In this document: positions 11,668 through 23,644 of the stretch, in pieces
Layout of the letters: every line of letters starts with the position of its first letter
Numbering within the stretch: the stretch's first letter is position 1
From: Exophiala sp. HKRS030
Lineage: Eukaryota > Ascomycota > Eurotiomycetes > Chaetothyriales > Herpotrichiellaceae
DNA length: 64,000 bases
Assembly: GCA_023897205.1 (NCBI GenBank)
Contig: JAHWDD010000013.1
Location: forward strand, 124,001 to 188,000
Direction of reading: 5' to 3'
The notes under the pieces: generated by a model
What the model was told of the DNA's origin: nothing
Databases searched by the model: none
What the model saw: the letters and a program-made list of their open reading frames with translations, nothing else
Translations under genes and position numbers: made by a program

Positions 11668-12268
11668 GATTATCTCCAATCGAACGTTCCCTTTCATCCT
11701 CATGTACGGAGTATCACCCCATTCCAATTTCGATGTTCCACCGTGCCTCGATCCATTTCCCAAACGATTTCCCTCCCAGGCACTTCGACCGAAGAGCCAT
11801 CTTGATGGGGTTATCAACCAAATGACAGGAGCTGGGACCCTGTGTCGTGGTCTGCGGGCCTGCGACATCGGAAACATGAACACTAGCACATTTCTTTACC
11901 AGATGGCCGGACATGCTGGAGGAGTCGGGAACCAGTGGCAGCAACGGAATGGTTCAGAATTGATCCCTTCTGGTGGTCTATCCTGACCCCGGGTGAAACA
12001 TCTGCATGCAACTGCATGCAACCACGTTCAGCTGCAACCTTGCGCACGCGAAGACTGACACGCCAGTGATCACAGAACCCAGTCCACACTTTGTTCGATG
12101 TCATGTTGACGCTGCTTCCTTATACGCAGACAACTCATTCGTGCCGATGTGGATGATCATTTCCTCAATCATACGAGAATCAGACTATGTGGCTGTACGC
12201 GTGTCATGTTTGAAGTCCCGATCGGGAGCAGGCCGCTCAGATGCCGCAATCTTTGTATGATCAGGACA

Positions 12269-13749
12269 TCACGAAGGACATTCCTTTCCAAGCTGCATAT
12301 GGTTCCAACAGACTGTTCTTCGTCAGCTCGGGTCGATGTCTCACCATACTGGCGGTACTCACTGGTGTATCCCAGATCATTGCCAAAACACATGTCTTGG
12401 ACACTTTCTCCGTAAGTGACACCATCAGCCGGCCAATATGCGACGGCTTGCTTGCCAACCGCAATGCCGATCATGGGCGGTATTTCATTCAACTCCAGGA
12501 ATTCCGGTTTGATACCTTCTTGCTCGACGAGCATCAATTGGTGTATATTCTGTGCAGCGTATTGCCCCATGTGCATCGCTGAACCACACCGCTTAATCCC
12601 CGACCACTTGGCAATGTCGCCAATTGCAAAGTGATTGAGCGAGTTGGGCATATCAGGCGTGAGATGCAGTCTGAGCGAAACATCAGCTTTCCCATTCGCA
12701 CTCGCACTGATCAATTGCACTCACCTGGGGGTGACCTTGACATAACCTTCGTTGTCCAGGGCTAATGCCGGTAGATATGTGGTGGAAGGTATACTTCTTG
12801 ATATAGCGTGAATCACATAGCCGGCGCGAAGTTTCGAGTTGTCGGCTAATGTCAATTCAGAAATGGCATCGCCCTCTTCTGACTGAGATGTCTCGACGCT
12901 CAATACGCGTTGGCCCATGATAGTTTCTACTCCAGCCTCATGGAGAGTACTGAGACATCTATCTTTGAACTCGTCTGGAAGGGGTTCGGAAGAACAAAGT
13001 CTGTCTCGGGAGTGAATCAAGGTAACTTTCTGATCAGGCATCACCAGCTTGATCTCAGCCGCCATCTCAATACCGACAGCCCCTGCAGATAGGTGAGCTT
13101 CGCAATCACATTGATGCACTTGACCTAGCGAAGGTGACACGTACCTCCTCCTATGACCGCCACGCCATCCTTGGCCTTTCTCACTGCTTCAATGTGCTCT
13201 GCCGCCTCGGACAGGTATGACTCTCTGGTCTTGGCTTGAGGGACGACAGGCCACGCTCTTCGAAGACCTGTTGCAGCGACAAGGTAGTCGTACTCCAAAG
13301 TAACGGGTGACTTCGTCTCCGAATCTAGGATCACTGCGTGTTTTTTGACGGAGTCAACCTTCTCAGCAGTGCCTTGAATGAATCGAATGTCCTTCAAGGC
13401 CGGAAGGTCTCGGAACTTTGTCCAGGCCCTTGGTGCATATTCACTGGAAGCAAGTGCAAGCGGCGTAGATATCAGATGGACTTTATTATGGATTAACATG
13501 GCGCTGCGAGTACGTATGTGCTTGTTGACACTTACAATATCCATCCTTCTCATCCACGACCGTGATTTCAACAGAGATCTTGCCGAACTTGCTTGTATCG
13601 GGTGCCTGGGCTGCAAATCGTGCCTTTCTTCCACTGCAAAGATCCTGCAGGTTCAGAGCCGCTCCAAGCCCAGCGTAGGAACCTCCGAGAACGAGGACCT
13701 TATAGGGAATCTGTTTAACGATGGAAGCGAGAGTTTCGTTTGACGGCAT
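12269..13749 (-). CDS. AIF/AMID/FSP1-like FAD-dependent NAD(P)H oxidoreductase
   Basis: A class-II pyridine-nucleotide flavoprotein of the AMID/FSP1 family, which typically reduces quinones with NAD(P)H. Exons 13749-13536, 13480-13145, 13082-12725, 12670-12363 and 12312-12269 join in frame to 419 aa. Motifs: FAD loop VLGGSYAGLGAAL near residue 20, VDEKDGYFHLIST after the first splice, AATGLR, NAD(P) loop AVIGGGAVGIEMA across the second splice, and the late FAIGDIA motif. The last intron (12313-12362, donor GTGAGT, acceptor AACAG) is not obvious: reading through it adds about 50 unconserved residues, while splicing gives the family-like end GYTICWNHMQLGK. It lies upstream of the SidA-like gene on the same strand, about 1 kb away. 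A role in reducing ferric siderophore or quinone is speculation. Confidence 0.8.
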
Positions 13750-14611
13750 ATTGAAATTCCGATTGGTGCCACAAATTAATCTAGAACAGACGTAGCAAAC
13801 CACATAATAGTAGACACGAAGCAGATGAGACTCACATATATAGATGTCTACAGTAGCCAAGGGGGCTGGCTCTATGGGGCACTCACGCTTTGGCCGAAAT
13901 CGGTTCGGAAGACTGGGGAAGAATTGTCCTTGGGCCCTCCCATTCCTGATAGCGTAACTTGGTGCCTTTTTTATCGATTTATCTTGGCGACAAGGGACAC
14001 GATAGCATCGAGAGGAGTCAGTGTGCCATGACCGAGAAGTATAAATATGGCAGTGTACTCAATCATGGTTGCGCCTTCAAGAATTAAGGTTGGAATGTGG
14101 CATGTAATGGTGAGAAGGGATCGAATGACAGACCGCGATGTCGACAGCCGATACGCCTCCAGTAGTGCCACATGAACGAAGATGGTGATGAGAGGCAATT
14201 GACAGCCATTCAGCACGCTCTCACTTAGTAAAACATGATGAACGGGCCAAGTGGTGGATGAATATGCCTGAAATGATGAGGTAGGGTGTGAGATGAGAGG
14301 CAGAGTTTTGTGCTTGCCTCCGGGCTTGCCTAAAGTTACTGACCAGGCCCCCAGAAGCGCCTATTGCGGCTCACCTAGCTTGCCGAGTCATTGACTCTTT
14401 AGGCGCTGATCAATGCCTAGACTTTTCATCATTAGGCACTCAGCTTCCCGGCATCAACATCATTTCCAGCCGAAGTCCAGATCGCCAAGACTGCACGTGT
14501 TCGATCAAATCACCCCAAAGTCCCCGTGACTTCATTCACCCTCCATCCGACATCGTTCTATTCTCCCAACCAAGTGCTCAACATCACAAGACGAAATTAC
14601 AACACTACCCG
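13750..14611. promoter_or_regulatory. Divergent promoter between the flavoprotein and the Zn2Cys6 gene
   Basis: An 862-base divergent space without a credible gene. Around 14328-14440 there are several copies of a GCCTAA/TTAGGC core: GCCTAAAG at 14328-14335, its exact inverse CTTTAGGC at 14397-14404, and related TGCCTAGA and TTAGGCA copies within the next 40 bp. These might be operator sites. Confidence 0.5.
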
Positions 14612-16895
14612 ATGTCAACCTCCAAGTTTCGCGTTTTCAAACCGAACCCTAAACCATCAGTGTCTTATTCCCGAGCTTGCTATGCCTGCCATGAGAGGAA
14701 GGGTCAGTCTCTCCACCATCTGAGCGAACATTGATTGACGAATAATGCCAAAAGTTCGTTGCAATGTCGAAGTGCAGCATCCTTGTGCCAGCTGCGAGAT
14801 TCATGGTGTCGATTGCAGGTATGTTACTACCATCTTACTTGGCCTTCGATTCGGATGTATCCAACTACGTGAGTGTTCATGTTGGTGACTGTGAGCTGCC
14901 AGACCCCGTGTGAAACCCCAGAAGTCTGCCCACTCCCAGGCGAAAAGGGCGCAGAGCCCAAAAGTTCCAGCCGCGGCTGGGCACACTATCGATTTGGCTG
15001 CCGATGACTGCGTTGCAACATCGCAAAACCCAGCCATCCCAGTGGCAGACGACGGCGAAGAACTTGGTGACCATACACACTCTCCAAGACTGCCTAACCC
15101 TCCGACACCGACAGACATTCCATCCCTGTTCGTACATAGTCCCATTGTTTCAGGAACCGGTGTGCAACTCCTGGAAGAAGTAACGTCACCATCCATAGAT
15201 GAGTTCCACAACTCTTCATTTCTCTCACGAAGTGCTATCTTGGGTCAAGACTTTCCTGAACTTGACCATACGCATCCAGACCGAACGGCTCATGAGTTCA
15301 GACTGTCCGAGGCCGATCTCAAGGTGTTGGAAATCCACAAAGCTTTTGACTTGCCACGGCTCGCTGTGCGGCAGTGTCTGTTCGAGGCAGTCTTGAACAA
15401 TTGCTGGACATGGATGCCGGTTCTTGACGCTGACGCATCTTTCCCCAAGAGGTCATCTCTGGGTATCCTAGAGACAAAATCTATTCTTCTCCTGCAGTCA
15501 TTGATGCTGGTGGGATCCTACATGACGGGAGGGCAGCACATTGATATACCTCTATTGGCACACTATCGTCGTGTCAAGGCGATCATCGATAGTGGGGTGG
15601 AACGGAATCCTTACAAGCTCCTCATCGCCGCGTGTCTGATACAGTGGTGTGCACCCAGTGCTCCAAGGGACATATCAATGGATAGTCCTCGCTTCTGGAA
15701 TATGTATGCTATCAGTCTCGCACAACAGATGGGCTTGCACCGAAAGCCTCTCTACCCTACTCCGAACGACGGACTTCGCAAGCGGATCTGGTGGACTCTG
15801 TTTGCGCGAGACAGCCTCTCGGCTTCTGCACACGGCCGGCCCCGCTTGATCAATCTTGCAGACTGCACCGTCGAGAAACCCAGCCTTCTAGATTTCCCAG
15901 ACCCTGCCGATGTACGAGCTCAGATATTTATCTCATGGGTCTCGATATGCGAGATCCTCCATGACATCTGCCTGTCACTTTCTGGACCTGATGGAGCGAC
16001 ACTACCACAAAAGCAGATGCTCTCTGATCGACTTCTTGATTATATCCGCAACCTAAGCCCCACACTCCGCCTGACAAAGCTAGAAGGCGCACATCGTCCC
16101 TATGACTTCCAACTCGCACAGCTCCATGTCACGATCCTGACGGCAATCACCATCCTCCATCGACCAGCGTCTATATTCAACATAAGCCCTCTCTACTCCT
16201 CGGCTTTGTCCATCACCGCTTCACACCTCAGTGTCAAGATATTTGAAGCCATGGAACTGCGTGGCCATACTCAATGTCTAAGTTCAGCGTACACCTGGTC
16301 CATGTTGGTGGCCGCCATTCCGCAATTGTCGGCACTCTGCTGCGTTCCGGCGCTTGCGCAAGAGTCTGGTCAAGCACTTGACACTATCGAAACTTCGCTT
16401 CAGTCATTCAGTCGTGTTAGGATGTCCGCGGTCAACAATCTTGCAAATGTCAAGGCTATCAGGAAGGCGATTTCGGTTCAGCAAACGAACAACCCAGACT
16501 TAAACCATACAAGGAGAGGACAAGACCACGCAGAAACTCAGGAATCTTCCCATCTTGATAACTCGAATTCAATCGTGTTCAATGTTGAGAGATTGCTCCA
16601 GCCTTACGGTCCTTCGGCGTTGAAGTACTACGAGTCGAACGTAAATATATTGCGACCGTTCATTGCAAGCACCATAATGCCCGGCCTTTCGGAAGCTCGA
16701 GGCGGCATGCGAGGGCTTAGTGACCGAGACATGGAAATGAATGGCTGGCAAGATGAAGGATTTGGGTCCGTGTCGAGGACAAATGCCGATGCATTCAATC
16801 TAGACTTCCAGCTCCTCGTTGGTGATGATTTCCAGGAGACCGGATGGATGCGCAATTGGATCGAAGACCTGGAACTCTTTGATCTTGAGGCGTGA
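14612..16895 (+). CDS. Zn2Cys6 transcription factor, CTF1/FarA-like
   Basis: Probable pathway regulator. Exons 14612-14702, 14755-14818 and 14903-16895 join in frame to 715 aa. The two small 5' exons are needed to build the DNA-binding domain: Cys23, Cys26, Cys33, Cys41, Cys44 and Cys51 (CX2CX6CX7CX2CX6C), with RACYACHERKVRC typical of cutinase-factor-1/FarA relatives. The body is a Fungal_trans domain (about 190-450), including RFWNMYAISLAQQMGLHRK and KRIWWTLFARDS. The first donor is GTCAGT, slightly unusual. It sits at the junction of the siderophore genes and the acyl-CoA genes. FarA-class factors bind CCTCGG and control peroxisomal fatty-acid genes, and CCGAGG occurs in three nearby promoters. 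That link is inference. It is divergent from the AIF-like gene. Confidence 0.83.
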
Positions 16896-17257
16896 GGTCG
16901 CACGGCCAACGAGTACAAAATCGTATCAGCTCAGCGCAGCGGATGATCAGTTTTTGCCTCCTTGACCAGCGCGTCCAACTCCTTGCCTGATGAGATAGTC
17001 AAGTATTCTTCACGAAGTAGCAACTATTGCACTTTGGAATTGTCCGCCTTATCTGCATTGTCACTTGCAGCGAGCGTGAAATCGGAATCGCGAATGTCCG
17101 CATTTTGACTGGTCAAGTCGTGGACTTAGCCGTCGGGACAGAATCAAGGGTTATCTCGACCACCCTCTACTTATTTCTGGGACGTCAGGCCAATACGCTC
17201 ATTCATTGCTTAGTATCCTGTTTTTTGATTGTCAGTCTCACCAGTACAAGCGCAATA
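16896..17257. promoter_or_regulatory. Promoter of the 2-oxoglutarate oxygenase gene
   Basis: A 362-base spacer between two plus-strand genes. It contains one AGATAG GATA core near 16990. No exact ATCWGATAA and no CCTCGG were seen. Confidence 0.4.
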
Positions 17258-18614
17258 ATGTCGACCACAGCCACGGTGGTGGCTCCGCCAGAGCCTCAAT
17301 ACGAGTATTACTTCCGAGACGGCACCACCGACAATAAACGAGAAATCTTGACTGGCGATAAAGCTGTGCCAACGTTTGAAGAAGTACCCGTCGTCGACAT
17401 CGAGAACATATTCAGTAATGACTTCGACGAACGTCTCCAAGCGGCAAAAGAGGTGGCTGAAGTCTGCAAGACTGTCGGGTTCATGTACATCAAGAACCAT
17501 GGCGTTTCGCAAGACCTGATCGACGAGGTCTTCGATATGTCACGCAAGTACCACGCACAGCCGCTCGAGGTGAAGAAAGAGCAGGACGTGTACCAGTCGC
17601 CGACACTTCGAGGATATGAGATTCACTACACAAAGACCCCGACAGGCGAGGCAGGTGAGTGTCAGTAAACGCCGGGGGCTCCCAGTGGTCTTGAGTCTTG
17701 GCCCAGCTGATCTAAGACCGCAACAGTGAAGAAGGGATCTTTTCTCTACAGTTATGATCCCGACAACGATCCGCAAGTACCAAAGTTGACCCCAGAACAA
17801 CGAGAGTTATGCATCGGAATCCACAATCAGTGGCCGGAGAAGTGGCCCGAATTCAGAGCCACCATGTTAAAATACCAGGCTGAACTCCTAAAGCTATCTC
17901 GCGCCCTGCTTCGGACATTTGCTCTCGGGTTAGGCGCGGACGAGAACTACTTTGACCCTATTGTCACCGCTCCCTTTGTGAGTATCATCCTGCAACACTA
18001 CGCACCTCGGGACCCGCAAGCAGAAGATCTGGATGGTCTTGGTGCTCACAGTGACTTTGAAAGTAAGTCTACACAATTCCTCTGATTCTGTTATCCGACT
18101 AACCTGAAATGATAGCATTTACGATTTTGAACCAAGATATGATCGGAGGACTCGAGATTTTAAACAAGAATGGAATCTACATCCCTGCCAAACCGATCCG
18201 TGGGACATTTGTAGTCAACGTCGGGGATTTCCTGCAACGAATCTCCAACGACCAATTTGTGTCGACCGTCCATCGGGTCCGCAACAGTTCGGGTGTGAAC
18301 CGCTACTCGATCCCCTTCTTCTTCAGTTTCAACATGGACGTTGCAGTTCCGGTACGAGACATGGTGCATTTCTGGTCGGCAGTGTCAACTGGGCTAACAA
18401 TCATTCCAAAGGTCATGCCGGCATGTACGTCCGAGGATAACCCGGCCAAGTATGAGCCACGAAACTTGCATGAAGTATGTATTTTCCCTTTCCTAGTTCG
18501 CATCACATTTCCGAATGTTTTCACTAATACGACCTGCAAACTTAGTACACTGCGGAGAGACGTCGACTCAAGATGGAAACACACAAGAATGGCATTCACG
18601 ACGCACTTGGCTGA
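17258..18614 (+). CDS. 2-oxoglutarate/Fe(II)-dependent oxygenase (isopenicillin N synthase-like)
   Basis: A cytosolic-type oxygenase that would hydroxylate or desaturate a small molecule using 2-oxoglutarate, O2 and Fe(II). Exons 17258-17654, 17727-18062, 18116-18351, 18412-18474 and 18546-18614 join in frame to 366 aa. The N-terminal DIOX_N region carries VPVVDIENIF and VGFMYIKNHGV. The iron ligands are His and Asp in AHSDFETFTIL and the distal His in STVHRVRN; the 2-oxoglutarate-binding Arg is in NRYSIPFF. The fourth exon is only 63 nt (MPACTSEDNPAKYEP), matching the family PxCxxxDNPxKY element, and its 60-nt upstream intron is open in frame but clearly non-family sequence. The start is the first Met before the conserved N-terminus. 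It is convergent with the first acyl-CoA oxidase (102-bp gap). Substrate unknown. Confidence 0.83.
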
Positions 18615-18716
18615 GCACCCTCAACACACAACATTGTGACTTTCGTGAATAAGACATGTCTTTCATCGTTCTACAACATTGGTCCTGACTAGACTCAATA
18701 ACTATCTTCCTACATC

Positions 18717-20999
18717 CTACAGTCTTGATTTTACTGTTCCGCTGTCTTTCTCCTCCTCCAGCCTCTTCCATATTCTCCTTGTATCCACCATCATCGGCCA
18801 CAAATGTTGCATGTTGTTCATTTCGCTCTTCTGCGCTCCCTCGAACAAGGCCTCGTACGGCGTCTGGTCAGCCCGAGCCAGAGCACTGTCCAGCTCGTAC
18901 TCTGTAAAACCGTAAGCGTCGATGACCTTGGCCACATGGTTCTCAGCTAGATCGTCCAAGGCATTCCTATAGGCGTCTGCAAGTAATCTTCTTTGCCGAC
19001 CCGTCAATGCCAGCGGTGGAATCAGGGTGAGATGGGCGTTCTGGAGAATCGAGAGTGAGAACTATATCCGGATATCATGGTCAGTCAAGTCATCATCCCG
19101 GACATTGTTGTAATCATGACCATACCACTTGTGCAAGTGCGACGAGCGATGGCGCGAAGCTCTCATTTTTGCTCCGGTCTATGACTTCCCATAGACCTTT
19201 CCAATACACAAAGTCCCCGTGGGCCATTGTGAGCGCATGCGTCGAGAAACTGGTGTCTTTTCCGGCAGCGGTATCGTCCATGTGATTCTGCACGAGGACT
19301 ACCAGGCGCTGTTCGAGCACGAAGCGCTGAGTGTCTCGTCTGAGCCAGTCCGACGCCGAATGGACCTCAATCGGCGCCACTGTCGTGTCGTTGCGAAGAA
19401 AAGAGAGGTACGACAGACTTGACAGAGATGATTCTGTCTTGCTATTGTGGATGGTCTAAATGTCAGTCTCCAATGGTTTAGGAGATATTTCGATGGCTCG
19501 AACGACTTTTCACTCACGCTTTGAAATGTTTCAATATCGCCCTGGGAACCTGCTGAGCAACGACGTAGTTGTCGCCTTCGTACGTCACGGCGTTGATCGA
19601 ATTCGCATACATCCGACCGAAGCCTGAGTGTGCATTGTATCCGTGACCTCCACATGCGATACGACATGTCTCTACGCCGTGTCCGGTGATCTCGGTGGAA
19701 TATACCTTGGCACCCACGGTCTGAAGATGGAGATCTTCAAGCTCAGAGGTGTCATTCGTTTTGAGATATTCCTCTGTGTACCTGTCATAGGCTCGCTTGA
19801 TATTCTGACCCACCAGCACGAGTGCTGTCGCCTATTGATCAAACCAGTCAGTAACAGACTGTCATCTACCCCGATTTGGCCTGTCAAAGAAGCTCACCTG
19901 AGCAAGAAGCGGCAACAGGCGATATCTGACACTGGCATAGTTGAAGACCGCCGTCTCTTCTCCTTTCTTGTCGTGGTCGAATTGCTTTCGGAAAGTCGTA
20001 TAGTGGTAGGCAACCGTAACGGCTTTCAACAAGTCCCAACCTGTGATCTCTGCCATGAGTGCCCGGACCGTGACCATGGAACCATACGAGTGCTTGGTGT
20101 TCTTCGGTGGGACATACATCCCGTCCCTCAGCACCTGGGCATTTCGCGCAAGCATCTGACTCCGTGGAACTCGGACGTTGTGGAATCTCAAAGCACCATT
20201 GTCTGTGCCGAGCATTCCTTGAAACACCTTTGGTCCCATCTCGTAGATTTCGACTCCCGGCATCAACTCCTGCGTGTCGAGGTTCCGAAGTTGCGTGAGG
20301 AACAAGTGGTTGCCGTACTCCTTGCCGTTGATGATCAGTCGCGCCACCACGATAGAATGGGTTGCCCAGATACCAGTAGCTCCTATCCAAAATTTGGTAC
20401 TGCTAACGGTTGGAGAGTTGATGACGAACTCATCCGTGGCTGGATCAAACGTCGACGTCGTCTCGATCCCTCGAACGTTGGAGCCATGGCCCAGCTCGGT
20501 CTGGGAATAGGAGCCAAAGATCTCAAACCTCTCTGCTTTTGGGATCCATATCGCCTTTTGCTCATCAGACATTTGTCTCTCCAGGTTCGACATGAATACT
20601 GTGATGAAATTTCAATGTTAGCCCTTGATCTCACTCATAGACGCATGCCCTCTTCCCCCGTGACATACTTCTGAATTGAGGCTGCACAGGGAGCATATTA
20701 TCTGTGAACCTGATACTCTCCATGAACTGTCTGTGAGGCCAGTTGTTCTTCAACTTGAGCGTAATGAGCTCTCTCGACTGTAGAGCAGCCCGGGTCCAGG
20801 CATCTTTACGTGCCAACGACGGAAGCGTCACTGCTTTCTTGGAAAAGATGGGATTGTCGATAAATGCTTCCAAGATGGCCTTTCGTCTGTCGAACTTCTC
20901 CCTTCCGCCCCAGAGGAACAAACCAAACGGCGTTTCCTTGGGTGCCAGAGGAATATTTCTCTTTGTCTGGCCTTGGTTCGTCATCGATGTTGTATTCAC
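18717..20999 (-). CDS. Peroxisomal acyl-CoA oxidase 1
   Basis: An FAD enzyme converting acyl-CoA to trans-2-enoyl-CoA with H2O2 release, the first step of peroxisomal beta-oxidation. Exons 20999-20669, 20598-19898, 19831-19518, 19441-19126 and 19061-18717 join in frame to 668 aa, the usual family length. Motifs: YSQTELGHGSNVRGIET (flavin-binding region, near residue 140), YNAHSGFGRMY after CGGHG, and TYEGDN with the catalytic Glu. The C-terminal tripeptide is SRL, a canonical PTS1. Met6 (20984) is an alternative start. It is divergent from the ACSF3-like ligase, sharing a 458-bp promoter with a CCGAGG hexamer. It is only distantly similar to the second oxidase in this window, so the two are not a recent tandem copy. 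Acyl substrate unknown. Confidence 0.88.
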
Positions 21000-21457
21000 T
21001 GACGACTCACTTCGTATTCCAGCGATCTTGGTCTCTGCACTCGGCTCGAGACACTAGGTAAGCTGTTGAATATTAATGCCTGCCGATTCTGCCTCATTTC
21101 ATTGCCGGTCATCCGCATCTGCAAATTCAGGGTGATCGTCACTTGGATAACTGTAAGGTGCCAATGTCCGAGAATTGGAGATGCCCCCAGGTTCGGCATT
21201 TTCTGTTCGGAAACTGCCCAAAGTGGTAGTCACCGAGAACTAGGAACCCACTTTTTCCCCAGCCGAATACCCCGTGAACTGATATAGCGAACAGCCGAGG
21301 ACGTCTATTCAGGTACGTGCCCTGGTATCACGGCGTATTTTGCGTGCATCGCCATGTTTTGAAATATTAGGCTTCCAAGACTCTAGGTGGTCTTATGCCA
21401 AGTGAGTAACCTGACATTGCAGAGTCAGACCATTGAAGAAGGCCCGTACATACGACA
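21000..21457. promoter_or_regulatory. Divergent promoter of acyl-CoA oxidase 1 and the ACSF3-like ligase
   Basis: A 458-base shared 5' region. CCGAGG (the reverse of the FarA/FarB core CCTCGG) is at 21295-21300. The head-to-head layout of two PTS1-bearing acyl-CoA enzymes suggests shared control; this is inference. Confidence 0.5.
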
Positions 21458-23416
21458 ATGTCGACCACTCCCTCAGATCCGGACGACAGGATACACTTTG
21501 TAAAAAGACACCAGGGACCCAATGTGTTACCAAACTTCTACTTCTTCAGCCGCCTGGTCCGACTGGCATATAAACCCCAGCTGATCGCTGTGGTCGACCT
21601 GACCTTTGGTTATACCGCGAGCTATGCACAGCTCTTGACAGATGTTTTGAACTTCAGAAATGTCCTCCGATCTCGCCTCAGCCCAAGCGTGGTTGCTAAA
21701 TTAGATCGAGATGAGGAAGTGTATATCAATTTGCTTGGTTCGGCCGGATATGAATTCACAGTCGCTTTTCTGGCCTTGATGGCTCTTGGTGCTGCGACGG
21801 TACCGATATGTATATTTACCCATCATGAACTTGAAGACATTGGCTGATCATACTCTCAGCGCCGGATCTTCCAGTCAAAGAGGCTGCATATTTTGCTGAA
21901 AAGTCGAGGGCAGCAGCTGTCATCACCGCCAAACGCAGCATCCCTCTGGCTCAGAGCCTAGAGAAATGGATGCAAAGTTCAGGCCACTCGCAGTATCAGT
22001 CGATAGAGGTCACGCCACATATAATGAGACCTTGCCTGGACCCGGATCAATTCATCATTTCTTCCGATCCATACCTTGACCTGAACAAATCAGGGTTGGT
22101 GATCTTCACGTCTGGCACGACGGGACCCCCAAAAGGTGCTGTGAAGCGCCGAGGTTTCTTGATTGACGTTGCTCTCAGCTTTGGAGACCAGCATGGTATT
22201 CAACAGGGCGATGTTGTCCTGCACATGCTCCCTGTACATCATGCAACAGGTATCACGGTGACTCTACTCCCGTTCTTGTGGTTCGGAGGGCAGATTGAAT
22301 TTCGAAGCGGATCCTTTGATGTCCCCTGGACATGGGAGCGAATACGTAAAGGAGGCTTGACCTACTTCAGTGGCGTACCGACAATCTACATGAGGATGAT
22401 GGCGTATTACGAGCAGCGGCTGGCCAAACTACCTCAGGATCAATTGAAAAGTTACGTCAGTGGTGTGAACGAATTCCGAGCGATGCTTTGTGGGACATCG
22501 GCTCTCCCTCGACCATTACAGTCCAAATGGACAAAGTTAAGAAACGGTCGACCAATTCTCACCCGCTACGGCGGTACGGAATTTGCCAATGGATTTACAG
22601 TCACACCATGGGCCCGAGGAGTCCCTGATGTATGTGCGCTCCTCAGATTTTCAAAACAGCCACTAACGCTGTGCAGGGCTCGGTGGGTGAGAGAGCTCCG
22701 GGCACAGATCTGTACTTGACGAATGGAGATGAGGGCGAGATCATGTCCAGAAGTCCTATCATGTTTTCCAAGTCCGTTCTAATTTGTCTCCCAGCCAAAG
22801 ATGATATCGCTGATGATGAACAGATATTTGTTCGACCGAGAAGCCACCAAAAAGTCCATGGACGAGAATGGCTATTTCAAAACTGGCGACATTGCTCGAC
22901 GAGAAGGAAAATACTACTTTATCCTGGGTCGCGCATCAATAGACAGTAAGTCTCCCACGTTCATTCGTAAGCTTTTCTAACTGGGTGACCACAGTCATCA
23001 AGTCTGGCGGATACAAATTGTCCGCCCTGGACATAGAGCGGGAGATCCTTGGCCTCGACTACGTTTCTGAAGTCATGGTCGTTGGCGTCGAAGATGAGGA
23101 GTTTGGACAGAGAGTTGCAGCAGCGATTGTATTGAAGCCAGAGGTGAGACTTCGCCAACAGGGGACGGTGGCAGAGAGAGCTGACTTTAATCAACAAAAG
23201 GTTCTGAAGACTTTGTCCCTCGAGAAGCTTCGCACAGATCTGAAAGACAGTCTTGCAGGTTACAAAACCCCTACATTACTGCGTGTGGTAGATGAGTTAC
23301 GAAAGAATGCTACGGGTAAGGTGATCAAGAAGGTCTTGGTGAAAGAGCTTTTCCCTCCCGAGGGCCATCCAGACATACAGATGTGGACATCACAGAAGCA
23401 GAGGAGCAAATTGTAG
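21458..23416 (+). CDS. Peroxisomal acyl-CoA synthetase, ACSF3/malonyl-CoA-synthetase-like
   Basis: An ANL ligase nearest, by eye, to the ACSF3/MatB branch, whose known members activate malonate or methylmalonate. Exons 21458-21809, 21860-22629, 22677-22771, 22824-22945, 22995-23143 and 23201-23416 join in frame to 567 aa. Motifs: IFTSGTTGPPKGAVKRR near residue 218, MLPVHHATG near 255, TRYGGTE near 365, FKTGDI near 430, KSGGYKLSALDIE near 455 and NATGKVIKK near 545. Intron 23144-23200 is 57 nt and free of stops, so retention would only insert 19 residues; the AGCTGAC branch site and AAAAG acceptor favour splicing. The third donor is GTCCGT, unusual, but the splice restores MFSKYLFDREATKKSMDENG, a family-conserved stretch. 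The C-terminus RSKL is a perfect PTS1. It is distinct in sequence from the SidI-like ligase. Confidence 0.84.
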
Positions 23417-23644
23417 TTTGGTCTTAAAGAAGTCCGACCATAACCTTACACGTACACTAGAGATGATATCCCCGACAGTTAAAGATGATTGATCTGGTAC
23501 TCTGCCAAAGTTCTTTCAGTCTTCATCATATGCAAGGCGCCAAGGGGTATTGGCGCTTTGAGAAGACGCTTTCGTCGATTTATTTTGATAATGCTCTACC
23601 GAGATGTAACATTGCTCAAACGCTTATATCATCCTAGACCCAGG

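Larger units (their letters stand above)
11246..12268. promoter_or_regulatory. 5' region of the SidA-like gene with a GATA-site cluster
   Basis: About 1 kb between two genes on the minus strand. It holds ATCAGATAA at 11516-11524, ATCTGATAA at 11536-11544 and ATCTGATAA at 11659-11667, the last followed by an inverted TTATC at 11670-11674. ATCWGATAA is the described target of SreA/Sre1/Urbs1-type iron-responsive GATA repressors. The sites lie 270-425 bp upstream of the start at 11245. One TACGGAGTA motif is at 11705-11713. Confidence 0.75.

Noticed and set aside
12169..12268. Longer C-terminus for the AIF-like protein, reading through to 12169
   Set aside because: It ignores a good GTGAGT...AACAG intron at 12313-12362. 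The spliced form gives a family-like C-terminus and ends at 12269.
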